In this document: one piece after another, positions 14,423 through 22,285 of the stretch | Position numbering within the stretch: the first letter of the stretch is position 1 | Layout: each line of letters starts with the position of its first letter | Source: Alphaproteobacteria bacterium | Lineage (GTDB): Bacteria > Pseudomonadota > Alphaproteobacteria > Rhodobacterales > Rhodobacteraceae | Length of the DNA: 39,940 bases | Assembly: GCA_030429105.1 (NCBI GenBank) | Contig: JAUIDE010000032.1 | Location: 1 to 39,940 of the forward strand | Direction: 5' to 3' | Made by a program: the position numbers and the translations under genes | Notes under the pieces: generated by a model | Told to the model about the DNA's origin: nothing | Seen by the model: only the letters and a program-made list of their open reading frames with translations | Databases searched by the model: none

Positions 14423-16603
14423 ATGACGACGATGCCAGACGAGACGCCGCAAGGCGGCCCAGCCCTCTCCGTCGTCATCCCCTTCTACCGGGACCAGGTC
14501 TATCTGGAGGAGGCGGTGGCCTCCGCCGCCGGCCAGCCGATCCCCGATCTCGAGATCATCGTCGTCAACGACAATCCGGGGGAGGAGAGCGACGCCTTCC
14601 TCGCCGCGGTCGCCGCGCGACACCCGGTCCGCATCGTCCGGCACGAGGTCAACCGCGGCCTCGCCGCCGCCCGCAACACCGGGATCGAGGCGGCGACGAA
14701 ACCCTTCGTCACCTTCATCGACGCGGACGACGTGTTCGTCGCCGGCGCGCTCGCCGCCAATCTCGCCTTCGCGGCGGAGACGGGCGCGGAGCTGACCCAT
14801 GCGCCGACCCTCTCCATGTTCGTCGGCCGGCTCCATCCGCAGCCCCTCAGGCGGGATCATCTCCTCTTCGGCCGCCGCATTCCGAAGGCGACGCTGGAGA
14901 CGCTGCCGGAGGCGCAATACGTCGTCTCCTCCTGGTCCTCTATCTACCGGCGCGACTTCCTGATCGAGAAGGGCGTGCGCTTCGACGAGGCGCAGCGCCG
15001 GTTCGAGGACAGGCTCTTCGTGCTCGACGCCGTCTTCGCGGCGCGCCACATGGCGTTTTCCGACATCCCGGCCCGGATCTGGCGCCGCCGCCTCGGCTCG
15101 ATCACGACGGGCGAGCGGGAGATGGCGGACATCGCCATGCAGCTCGACCTCCTGACGAAATGCGTCCGCTCCGCCCGCGCCTACGCGGAGGGGGCGCCGG
15201 GCCGGGAGATGGCGCTCCAGCGGGAGCTTCACCATTCCATCTCCCGCGTGATCTGGGACGTGCGCGTGCTCGACTTCACGCCGGAGGAGAGCCCGGCGCT
15301 GGACGAGGCGCGCGCCCGCTTCTCCGCCTCGCTTCAGGGGTTGACCTTCGGCCGCGCCGTTTACGCCGACCTGCCGACCATGAAGATCTCCCATCTCTGG
15401 AAGGCTTCGGGCGGCTACGGCCCCGTCACCTGGCGGGGGCTCATCGAAGCCTTCGCGCTGGCGCAGGCGGGGCGCTGGGCCGATCTCGTCGCCTGGCGGC
15501 GGGCGCAGCGCCTGCCCGCGCCGGCGAAGATCGCGCCGCCGCGCATCGACAAGGAGCTGATCCTCCATATCGGCCTCCACAAGACCGGCTCCACCTTCCT
15601 CCAGCGGATGCTGGAGCGGGACAGGGATCGCCTCGCCGCGTCCGGCGTGCTCTTCCCCCGCACCGGCTTCCTCGGCGCGGTGGCGGACAACAGGCGGGGC
15701 GACGCGACGCCGGGCCATGTCGGCTTTCCCGGCGCGCTCCGCCACGGCGGGGAGGGCGTGTTCGAGCGCCTGCGCGCCGAGGCGGCGGAAAGCCCCTGCG
15801 ACCGCATCCTCATCAGCGCCGAAAATCTCAGCTACCCCTTCGACACGGCGGAGGAGCGCGCCGGCTTCCTCGCCCGGGCGGAGGAGGCCTTCGCCGCCTT
15901 CCCCCGCCGCCGGATCGTCTCCGTCTTCCGCCGGCCGGACGAATATGTGGAGCGCTACTGGCGCGAGCATGTCTTCCTCGCCACTGGCTGGGCGCGGCGG
16001 ACGGCGGAGCAGTTCGCCTCCGAGCTCGGCCCCCAGATGACCGATCTCGAATTCCTGACGGGGGACTGGCGGGCCTTCGCGGGCGGGAACCTCACGCTGA
16101 TCGGCTACGAGGCGGCGGGGAGGGGGCTCCACCGCGAATTCTACGCCGCGCTCGGCCTCGCGCCGCCCGAGGGGGAGGCCGGCGGCGCCGCCTATCCCTC
16201 CCCGACGGCGGAGCAGGCCATCGCCGCGCGCGCCGTCGCCATGGCGCGGATCGGCAAGGGCCCGAAGGCGGATGCGCTCGGCGCCTTCCTCGCCGCCACC
16301 GCCGGTCTGCCGGCGGAGAAGGGGGCCTCCGCCCTCGGGCGGGAGGCGCGGCTCATGCTTATCGACCGCTTCGCCGCGCGCTCGCTCCCCTGGCTCCAGG
16401 CCCACGGCGCAGACGCGCCGGTTGCGGACTGGCGAAAGGCGGCGGAGGCGGCGGGCGAGCCCCCCATGCTCGATCCGCGCTATGCGGATGCGGCGATCGC
16501 GGCCCTCGCCGCGGTCTGGGAGGACGGGTTCGAGACGGCTCCGAACCCGTGGTGGCTGCGCGCCTACCGGTTCGGGCGCGGATTGGCGGGCAGAATCTGG
16601 TGA
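14423..16603 (+). CDS. Family 2 glycosyltransferase-sulfotransferase fusion protein
   Basis: Two-domain protein of 726 residues from the ATG at 14423 (GGAG just upstream). Residues about 14-270 are a GT-A family 2 glycosyltransferase: LSVVIPFYRDQVYLEEAVAS, EIIVVNDNP, NRGLAAARNTGIEAA and the metal-binding FIDADD at about 99-103. A helical linker follows to about 370. Residues about 378-640 look like a PAPS-dependent sulfotransferase: LHIGLHKTGSTFLQRML carries the 5'-phosphosulfate loop, and a later VFRRPDEYVERYW resembles the 3'-phosphate motif. The product could add a sugar and sulfate it on a surface polysaccharide, glycolipid or capsule, but acceptor and donor are unknown. It stands alone with a deacetylase gene 47 bases downstream; no other polysaccharide genes are nearby. 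Confidence 0.8.
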   Translation: MTTMPDETPQGGPALSVVIPFYRDQVYLEEAVASAAGQPIPDLEIIVVNDNPGEESDAFLAAVAARHPVRIVRHEVNRGLAAARNTGIEAATKPFVTFIDADDVFVAGALAANLAFAAETGAELTHAPTLSMFVGRLHPQPLRRDHLLFGRRIPKATLETLPEAQYVVSSWSSIYRRDFLIEKGVRFDEAQRRFEDRLFVLDAVFAARHMAFSDIPARIWRRRLGSITTGEREMADIAMQLDLLTKCVRSARAYAEGAPGREMALQRELHHSISRVIWDVRVLDFTPEESPALDEARARFSASLQGLTFGRAVYADLPTMKISHLWKASGGYGPVTWRGLIEAFALAQAGRWADLVAWRRAQRLPAPAKIAPPRIDKELILHIGLHKTGSTFLQRMLERDRDRLAASGVLFPRTGFLGAVADNRRGDATPGHVGFPGALRHGGEGVFERLRAEAAESPCDRILISAENLSYPFDTAEERAGFLARAEEAFAAFPRRRIVSVFRRPDEYVERYWREHVFLATGWARRTAEQFASELGPQMTDLEFLTGDWRAFAGGNLTLIGYEAAGRGLHREFYAALGLAPPEGEAGGAAYPSPTAEQAIAARAVAMARIGKGPKADALGAFLAATAGLPAEKGASALGREARLMLIDRFAARSLPWLQAHGADAPVADWRKAAEAAGEPPMLDPRYADAAIAALAAVWEDGFETAPNPWWLRAYRFGRGLAGRIW

Positions 16604-16650
16604 GATACGGTCTGGCGGGTTTCAGCGGCGCCGGACAGAGGGAGGCGCGG

Positions 16651-17757
16651 ATGAAGACGGGGTTCTTCTGGGACGAGAAATGCTTCTGGCATTTCGGCGG
16701 CAATTACGTTTCGGTCGCGCGGGTCGGCGGGCTGGTGCAGCCGCTGCCCTCCGGCGGCCTGCCCGAAAATCCGGAGACGAAGCGCCGGCTCAAGAACCTG
16801 ATGGACGTGACCGGCCTCTCCGCCGAGCTTGACTGCCGGAGCGCGCCGGCGGCGACGGAGGAGATGCTGCTCCGCGTCCACCCGCCGCATTACCTTGAAC
16901 GTTTCGCCGCGCTCTCGGCCAAGGAAGGCGGCGAGCTCGGCCTCCGCACGCCCTTCGGGCCGGGCGGATACGAGATCGCGGCGCTCTCCGCCGGGCTCGT
17001 CGTCGCGGCGGTCGAATCCGTCCTCTCCGGGGTCCATGAAAATTCATACGCCCTCTCGCGCCCGCCGGGGCATCACTGCCTGCCGGACAGCCCGATGGGC
17101 TTCTGCCTCCTCGCCAACATCGCCATCGCCATCGAGGCGGCCCGCGTCGCGCGCCCCGGCCTCCGCATCGCGGTGGTGGACTGGGACGTGCACCACGGCA
17201 ACGGGACCGAGGCGATTTTCTACGACGACGCGGATGTGCTGACGATCTCCCTCCATCAGGAGGGCAATTTCCCGACCGACAAGGGCGGGGCGGAGGACCG
17301 GGGCGCAGGCGCCGGGCTCGGCTTCAACGTCAACGTCCCTCTCGCCCCCGGCGCGGGGGATGACGCCTATACCTACGCCTTCGACCGGATCGTCGGGCCG
17401 AAGCTGCGGGGATTCGGGCCCGATCTCATCATCGTCGCCTGCGGTTTCGACGCCTCCGGCATCGACCCGCTCTCCCGCACCGTCGCGGGCGCCTTCACCT
17501 TCGGCGCGATGACGGAGCGCATCCTCGCCCTCGCGGCTGAGCTCTGCGGCGGCAGGCTCGTAATGGCGCATGAGGGCGGCTATTCGGAGCTTCACGTCCC
17601 CTTCTGCGGGCACGAGGTGATCCGCCTCATGGCCGGCAGCGCGATCATTGCGCCGGACCCGATCGAGGCGCGGATGCGGGCGCATCAGCCGCGGGGCAAG
17701 GCGCTCGCGTTCCACCGCGGCTGGATCGACGAGGTCGCCGCCGTCCACGGATTGTGA
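16651..17757 (+). CDS. Class II histone deacetylase-like amidohydrolase
   Basis: Second HDAC-fold enzyme of the window, 368 residues. It differs clearly from the acetylpolyamine enzyme at 2867 and resembles bacterial HDAH/class II proteins that begin FFWDEKCFWH. Catalytic residues: H141-H142 (RPPGHHCLPDSPMGF), D179 and H181 (DWDVHHGNGTEAIFY), D267 (GFDASGIDP) and Y311 (HEGGYSELHVPFCG). The ATG at 16651 follows GGAGG; the frame is open much further upstream only within the glycosyltransferase gene. The substrate is not evident: acetylated small molecules, polyamines or proteins are possible. It may be co-transcribed with the glycosyltransferase-sulfotransferase gene. Confidence 0.85.
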   Translation: MKTGFFWDEKCFWHFGGNYVSVARVGGLVQPLPSGGLPENPETKRRLKNLMDVTGLSAELDCRSAPAATEEMLLRVHPPHYLERFAALSAKEGGELGLRTPFGPGGYEIAALSAGLVVAAVESVLSGVHENSYALSRPPGHHCLPDSPMGFCLLANIAIAIEAARVARPGLRIAVVDWDVHHGNGTEAIFYDDADVLTISLHQEGNFPTDKGGAEDRGAGAGLGFNVNVPLAPGAGDDAYTYAFDRIVGPKLRGFGPDLIIVACGFDASGIDPLSRTVAGAFTFGAMTERILALAAELCGGRLVMAHEGGYSELHVPFCGHEVIRLMAGSAIIAPDPIEARMRAHQPRGKALAFHRGWIDEVAAVHGL

Positions 17758-17805
17758 CCGATCGGACCGCCTTTCCGAAAAAGCCAATGAAATCAACGAA
17801 AAAAT

Positions 17806-17826
17806 GCCCATAACCATGGTTATGGG
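17806..17826. repeat. 20-bp perfect palindrome, copy 1 of a repeated 18-mer
   Basis: CCCATAACCATGGTTATGGG at 17807-17826 is a perfect palindrome. With the preceding G, its first 18 bases are identical to 32832-32849. It sits 49 bases after the deacetylase stop codon and 86 bases before the ETF-QO start. Its AT-rich character contrasts with the surroundings. It could be a regulator or nucleoid-protein binding site, or a small dispersed repeat. Confidence 0.75.
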
Positions 17827-17912
17827 CCGCGACGAAGCGGCGCGCCCGCATTGACCGCCCCTCCGGCGCCGCCCTAAATGCGCCGCAGCCGCGCAACCGA
17901 GAAAGGCCAGCC

Positions 17913-19568
17913 ATGACCGAGACCGCCCGCGAAGCGATGGAATATGACGTCGTCATCGTCGGCGCCGGCCCCGCCGGCCTCTCCGCCGCGATCCGCCTGA
18001 AGCAGCTCGGGGGGGACGACATCTCCGTCGTCGTGCTGGAAAAGGGCTCCGAAGTCGGCGCCCATATCCTCTCCGGCGCGGTGCTCGACCCGTCGGGCCT
18101 CGACGCACTGATCCCCGACTGGAAGGAGCGCGGCGCCCCGGTCACGACCGCCGTGACGGAGGACCGGTTCTACATGCTCGGCGAGGCCGGGGAGATCCGC
18201 ATCCCCAACTGGCCGATGCCGCCGCTGATGAACAATCACGGCAACTACATCGTCTCCATGGCCAATGTCTGCCGCTGGATGGCGGAGCATGCCGAGGAGC
18301 TGGGGGTGGAGATCTTCCCCGGCATGTCCTGCTCCGAGCTCGTCTATAGCGAGGACGGCGCGGTGAAGGGCGTCGTCGCCGGCGAGTTCGGCATCGAGAA
18401 GGACGGGACGAAGGGCGACGGCTACGAGCCCGGCATGGAGCTGCACGGCAAATACGTCTTCCTCGCGGAGGGCGTGCGCGGCTCGCTCTCCAAGCAGGCC
18501 ATCGCGAAATTCGGCCTTTCGGACGGCCGCGAGCCGCAGAAATACGGCCTCGGCATGAAGGAGATCTGGGAGGTGAAGCCGGAAAAGCACCGGCTCGGCC
18601 AGGTCACGCATACGATGGGCTGGCCTCTCGGCGGCAACGCCGGCGGCGGCTCCTTCATGTACCACCTCGAGAACAACCAGGTTTATGTCGGCTTCGTCGT
18701 CCACCTGAATTACAGGAACCCGCACCTCTTCCCCTACATGGAGTTTCAGCGCTTCAAGCATCACCCGATGATCGCGGATGTTCTGGAGGGCGGCAAGCGC
18801 GTCGCCTACGGCGCCCGCGCGATCACCGAGGGCGGCTGGCAATCCCTCCCCAAGCTCGCCTTCCCCGGCGGCGCTCTCCTCGGCTGCGCCGCGGGCATGG
18901 TCAACGTCCCCCGGATCAAGGGCAACCACAACGCCATGCTATCCGGCAAGGCGGCGGCGGAGGCGGCCTTCGCCGCCATCGCCGAGGGCCGCGGCGGCGA
19001 CGTGCTGGCGGAATATGAGGACGACGTCCGCTCCGGCCCCATCGCGAAGGACCTGAAGCGCGTTCGGAACGTGAAGCCGCTCTGGTCCAAATACGGCCTC
19101 GTCGCCTCGCTCGTCGGCGGCGGCGTGGACATGTGGGCGGCGAACCTCACCGGCTTCAACCTCTTCGGGACGCTCGGCCACGGCAAGTCCGACGCGGAGG
19201 CGACGGAGAAGGCCTCCGACCACCAGCCCATAGAATACCCCCGGCCCGACGGGAAACTCTCCTTCGACCGGCTGACGAACGTCGCCTTCTCCTTCACGAA
19301 CCATGAGGAGAACCAGCCGGCGCATCTTCACCTGAAGGACGCGTCCGTCCCCATCGGCGTCAACCTCCCGAAATACGCCGAACCGGCGCAACGCTACTGC
19401 CCGGCGGGCGTCTACGAGGTGATTTCGGAAGAGGGCGCAGCGCCGCGCTTCCAGATCAACGCGCAGAACTGCGTCCACTGCAAGACCTGCGACATCAAGG
19501 ACCCGTCTCAGAACATCGAGTGGCGCACGCCGCAGGGCGGCGGCGGGCCGAACTACCCGAACATGTGA
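17913..19568 (+). CDS. etfD: Electron transfer flavoprotein-ubiquinone oxidoreductase
   Basis: Membrane-associated FAD and [4Fe-4S] protein of 551 residues that moves electrons from reduced ETF to ubiquinone. The N-terminal FAD motif is VIVGAGPAGLSAAIRLKQL, followed by EKGSEVGAHILSGAVLDP. The middle has the quinone-domain stretch GAHILSGA...NHGNYIVSM and AEGVRGSLSKQ. The C-terminal ferredoxin-like domain contains YCPAGVYEV and QNCVHCKTCDIKDPSQNI, supplying the four cluster cysteines, and ends GGGGPNYPNM as in family members. The length matches known ETF-QO. It would be the natural outlet for the ETF-linked amine dehydrogenase at 3895 and for acyl-CoA oxidation. A 20-bp palindrome lies in its upstream region. 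Confidence 0.97.
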   Translation: MTETAREAMEYDVVIVGAGPAGLSAAIRLKQLGGDDISVVVLEKGSEVGAHILSGAVLDPSGLDALIPDWKERGAPVTTAVTEDRFYMLGEAGEIRIPNWPMPPLMNNHGNYIVSMANVCRWMAEHAEELGVEIFPGMSCSELVYSEDGAVKGVVAGEFGIEKDGTKGDGYEPGMELHGKYVFLAEGVRGSLSKQAIAKFGLSDGREPQKYGLGMKEIWEVKPEKHRLGQVTHTMGWPLGGNAGGGSFMYHLENNQVYVGFVVHLNYRNPHLFPYMEFQRFKHHPMIADVLEGGKRVAYGARAITEGGWQSLPKLAFPGGALLGCAAGMVNVPRIKGNHNAMLSGKAAAEAAFAAIAEGRGGDVLAEYEDDVRSGPIAKDLKRVRNVKPLWSKYGLVASLVGGGVDMWAANLTGFNLFGTLGHGKSDAEATEKASDHQPIEYPRPDGKLSFDRLTNVAFSFTNHEENQPAHLHLKDASVPIGVNLPKYAEPAQRYCPAGVYEVISEEGAAPRFQINAQNCVHCKTCDIKDPSQNIEWRTPQGGGGPNYPNM

Positions 19569-19574
19569 GGCGGT

Positions 19575-19607
19575 TTCGTCAAGGCTTCGGAAACTATTCG
19601 TCAAGGC
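19575..19607. promoter_or_regulatory. Two direct repeats two helical turns apart before folE2
   Basis: TTCGTCAAGGC occurs at 19575-19585 and again at 19597-19607, an offset of 22 bases, in the 96-base gap between the ETF-QO gene and folE2. Direct repeats on the same DNA face suggest a protein-binding site. No Zur-type palindrome was recognised, although folE2 is zinc-regulated in some bacteria. Function is inferred only. Confidence 0.4.
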
Positions 19608-19664
19608 CGTGGACGCGCCGGCAATCGGCCCCATATCCCGGTTTCGACGAGACGGAGGCCTGAC

Positions 19665-20732
19665 ATGAACATGATCGTGAAGCCGATGGCGCCCGACGCC
19701 CCGACGATAGAGGACGGGGAAGCCGCGCTCGAAATCCTGCGCCGGCTGCGCGAGACGGACCCTGCCGCCGCGGCGGCCCTAGGGCTCTCCTCCGGCGCCG
19801 CGCTCCGGCGCGACTATCCCGAAGGCTTCGTCGCGGACGAGGCCTATCGCGCCACGCTCCCCGATCTGCAGAACGGCCCGGCGAGCCTCATCAAGGGCGC
19901 GCGGGCGGAAATCCAGCATGTCGGCATCTCCAATTTCCGCCTGCCGCTCGCGATCCGCGCGCGCGAGGGCGGGGACAAGGTGCTGGAGGCGTCGGTGACC
20001 GGCTCCGTCTCCCTCGCGGCGACGAAGAAGGGCATCAACATGAGCCGCATCATGCGGAGCTTCTATGCCGAGGCGGAGGCGCCCTTCGACATCGACGTGA
20101 TGGCCGCGATCATCGACCGCTACAAGCGCGACCTCGGCAGCTTCGACGCCCGCCTCGCGCTCCGCTTCCGCTATCCGATGCTGAAGGAGAGCCTGCGCTC
20201 CGGCCTCTCCGGCTGGCAGTATTACGACGTGGCGCTGGAGACGGCGGAGCGGAACGGGGAGCGGCTGAAGGCCCTGCATCTCGATTACGTCTACGCCTCG
20301 ACCTGCCCCTGCAGCCTTGAGCTGTCCGAGCACGCCCGCATCTCCCGCGGCCAGATCGCGACGCCGCATTCGCAGCGCTCCGTCGCCCGCATCTCCGCCG
20401 CGCTGACGGGGGAGGGGACGCTCTGGATCGAGGACCTGGTGGAGATGTGCCGCGCGGCGATCCCGACCGAGACGCAGGTGATGGTGAAGCGGGAGGACGA
20501 GCAGGCCTTCGCCGAGCTGAACGGCGCCAACCCGATCTTCGTGGAGGACGCCGCGCGCCTCCTCGCCGGGGCGCTGGAGCGGGACAAGCGGGTCGGCGAT
20601 TTCCGCGTCGCCGCCAGCCACCAGGAATCGCTCCACAGCCATGATGCGGTTTCGGTCCTGAGCCGGGGCGAGGCCTTCGCCGCGCCGGGCGTGGAGCCGC
20701 ATCTCTTCGAAAGCCTGATCCACCGCGGCTGA
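19665..20732 (+). CDS. folE2: GTP cyclohydrolase FolE2 (GTP cyclohydrolase I type B)
   Basis: Converts GTP to 7,8-dihydroneopterin triphosphate, the first step to folate (and queuosine). FolE2 is the metal-promiscuous alternative to zinc-dependent FolE. The 355-residue protein shows the family motifs LPDLQNGPASLIKGA, VGISNFRLPL, GTKRGVNMSR-like TKKGINMSRIMRSFY, YVYASTCPCSLELSEH with the conserved metal-site Cys, and ATPHSQRSVARISA. It ends with a FRVAASHQESLHSHDAV stretch typical of the family. The ATG at 19665 follows GACGGAGGCCTGAC. It follows the ETF-QO gene after 96 bases and could have its own promoter there. Confidence 0.95.
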   Translation: MNMIVKPMAPDAPTIEDGEAALEILRRLRETDPAAAAALGLSSGAALRRDYPEGFVADEAYRATLPDLQNGPASLIKGARAEIQHVGISNFRLPLAIRAREGGDKVLEASVTGSVSLAATKKGINMSRIMRSFYAEAEAPFDIDVMAAIIDRYKRDLGSFDARLALRFRYPMLKESLRSGLSGWQYYDVALETAERNGERLKALHLDYVYASTCPCSLELSEHARISRGQIATPHSQRSVARISAALTGEGTLWIEDLVEMCRAAIPTETQVMVKREDEQAFAELNGANPIFVEDAARLLAGALERDKRVGDFRVAASHQESLHSHDAVSVLSRGEAFAAPGVEPHLFESLIHRG

Positions 20733-20773
20733 GCCGGCTTGACGCGGGCGCGAGGCCGGACGAGCCTCGCGCC

Positions 20774-21241
20774 ATGACCGATCTCGCGCCCCTCATGTCC
20801 CGCTTCGCCGCCGCCGCCGAGGCGGGGGACGGAACGGCCCTCGCCGCCTGCTTCACCGAGGACGGCGTCTATCACGACGTGTTCTACGGCGACTTCGCCG
20901 GAAGGGCGGAAATCGCCCGGATGCTGGAGGAGGTCTTCCATCGGGACGGGGAGGATTTCCGCTGGGACATGATCGACCCGGTGGCGTCCGGCGATCACGG
21001 CTATGTCCGCTATCTCTTCTCCTACTGCTCGAAACTTCCGGGGGCCGAGGGGCGGCGCGCCATGTTCGAGGGCGTGGCGGTGCTGCGTCTGAGAGGCGGC
21101 CTGATCGCGGATTATGACGAGGTTGCGAACGCCGCCACCGGGCTCTCGCTGATGGGTTTCGCAGACGCGCGCATCGCGAAATTCGCGGCGAGGCAGGCGG
21201 CGGCGTTGCTCGCCCGGCCCGAGGCGGCGCGCCACCGCTAG
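20774..21241 (+). CDS. SnoaL/NTF2-like fold protein
   Basis: Cytoplasmic protein of 155 residues with the pattern of NTF2-like/SnoaL domains: MSRFAAAAEAGDGTALAACFTEDGVYHD, then GRAEIARMLEEVFHRDGEDF and a beta-rich middle containing GHVRYLFSY-like GYVRYLFSYCSKLPG and MFEGVAVLRLRGGLIADYDEV. Such proteins are small enzymes or ligand-binding proteins; no specific function can be read. It lies 41 bases after folE2 on the same strand. Its stop codon overlaps that of the convergent DraG-like gene within a single CTAG. Confidence 0.75.
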   Translation: MTDLAPLMSRFAAAAEAGDGTALAACFTEDGVYHDVFYGDFAGRAEIARMLEEVFHRDGEDFRWDMIDPVASGDHGYVRYLFSYCSKLPGAEGRRAMFEGVAVLRLRGGLIADYDEVANAATGLSLMGFADARIAKFAARQAAALLARPEAARHR

Positions 21242-22176
21242 AAGAGCGCCGCCAGCGCCCCCGGAACGCTGACCCGCGAAAGCCAGTCCGCCGGAATCCC
21301 GCGCGCCTCATCCCCGGCGAAGCAGGCCCCCAGGATCGCGCCGAGCGGGATCGCCCTGCCGCAGGAGTCCCCGCCCGCGCGGATGTTCGCCCGTGCGGCG
21401 GAGGCGAAATCCTCCGCCCTGCCGAGGATGTGGAGGATGGCGGGGAAGGCGACCTCCAACTGGCAATGGAGCCCGAACCCCGCCGCCGCGGCCGCCGGCG
21501 TCTCCCCCTTCCGCGCCAGCGCCGCCTCCGCCTGCGCATCGATCCGGGCGGAATGCCCGCGCGCCGCCGCGGCGCACGCCTTCGGCCCGGCGCCCTCCAG
21601 CGCGGCGGCGAGCATGGCGGCGAAGGCCGCGCCCCATTCCGCCGCGTCGTCCCGGTCGTTCGTCACGCGCACCGCGCTCGCGGCCATCGCCGGGAGCCCC
21701 GCCTCGCCGTGATGGCGGACGAGGAGAGGCGGAAGCTTGGAGAGCGCGGGAAGCTGCGCGTCGTCCGCCCCGCAGGCGGAGAGCGGCGCGCCCTCCGCGG
21801 CCCGGTCCATCTTCGCCAGCGTCTCCCGCGTCGGCCGGTCGATATAGCCGGTCCAGCTTCCGCCGGGGCCGAACGCCTCCCGGAACGCCTTGGCGTAGTC
21901 CTCCGCATCATAGGCCCCGGAGCGGGCGAGGCTCGTCGCCATCGCCAGCATCTGCGCGCCATAATGCGAGGGCTCGCCCGCCCGCTTGCCGCCATGCGCG
22001 AAATAGCCGAGCGGCTTGCCCTCTGCGCCAACGAAGTCAACCGCGTTCGGCGCGCGGAATTCCGGCGCCGCGCCCGCGATCTCCGCGATCCGCCGCTGGT
22101 CATAGAGCCAGTGCAACCCCATCGCCGCCGCATCCGCCGTCAGCGCCCCGAGGAGCGCGCCCGTCTTCCGGTCCAT
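21238..22176 (-). CDS. ADP-ribosylglycohydrolase-fold protein, J1-crystallin-like
   Basis: Protein of 312 residues starting MDRKTGALLGALTADAAAMG, with ATG at 22176 after CGGGAGGACGGG. The stretch LHWLYDQRRI and the C-terminal RAGGDSCGRAIPLGAILGAC place it in the ADP-ribosylglycohydrolase (DraG) family. It is closest in feel to the branch containing jellyfish J1-crystallin. The canonical metal motif with Thr-Asp-Asp near residue 65 is replaced by GEPSHYGAQ, and the C-terminal GGDADT-type motif keeps only one Asp. Classical Mg-dependent ADP-ribose hydrolysis is therefore doubtful. The longer frame upstream has no ribosome site. It converges with the NTF2-like gene. Confidence 0.78.
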   Translation of the reverse strand: MDRKTGALLGALTADAAAMGLHWLYDQRRIAEIAGAAPEFRAPNAVDFVGAEGKPLGYFAHGGKRAGEPSHYGAQMLAMATSLARSGAYDAEDYAKAFREAFGPGGSWTGYIDRPTRETLAKMDRAAEGAPLSACGADDAQLPALSKLPPLLVRHHGEAGLPAMAASAVRVTNDRDDAAEWGAAFAAMLAAALEGAGPKACAAAARGHSARIDAQAEAALARKGETPAAAAAGFGLHCQLEVAFPAILHILGRAEDFASAARANIRAGGDSCGRAIPLGAILGACFAGDEARGIPADWLSRVSVPGALAALF

Positions 22177-22285
22177 CCCGTCCTCCCGTTTCGGGCGGAG
22201 CCTGCGCGGAGCGCGCGCGATGCGCAAGATTGACGGGCGCCGCGCGGGCGTGGGACGAAACGGCGGGCAGGGGAGGATGGTCGCC

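Noticed and set aside
14165-16405. 746-codon minus-strand frame opposite the glycosyltransferase-sulfotransferase gene
   Set aside because: Composition is Arg/Gly/Glu-rich without motifs; the plus strand has clear GT2 and P-loop motifs.
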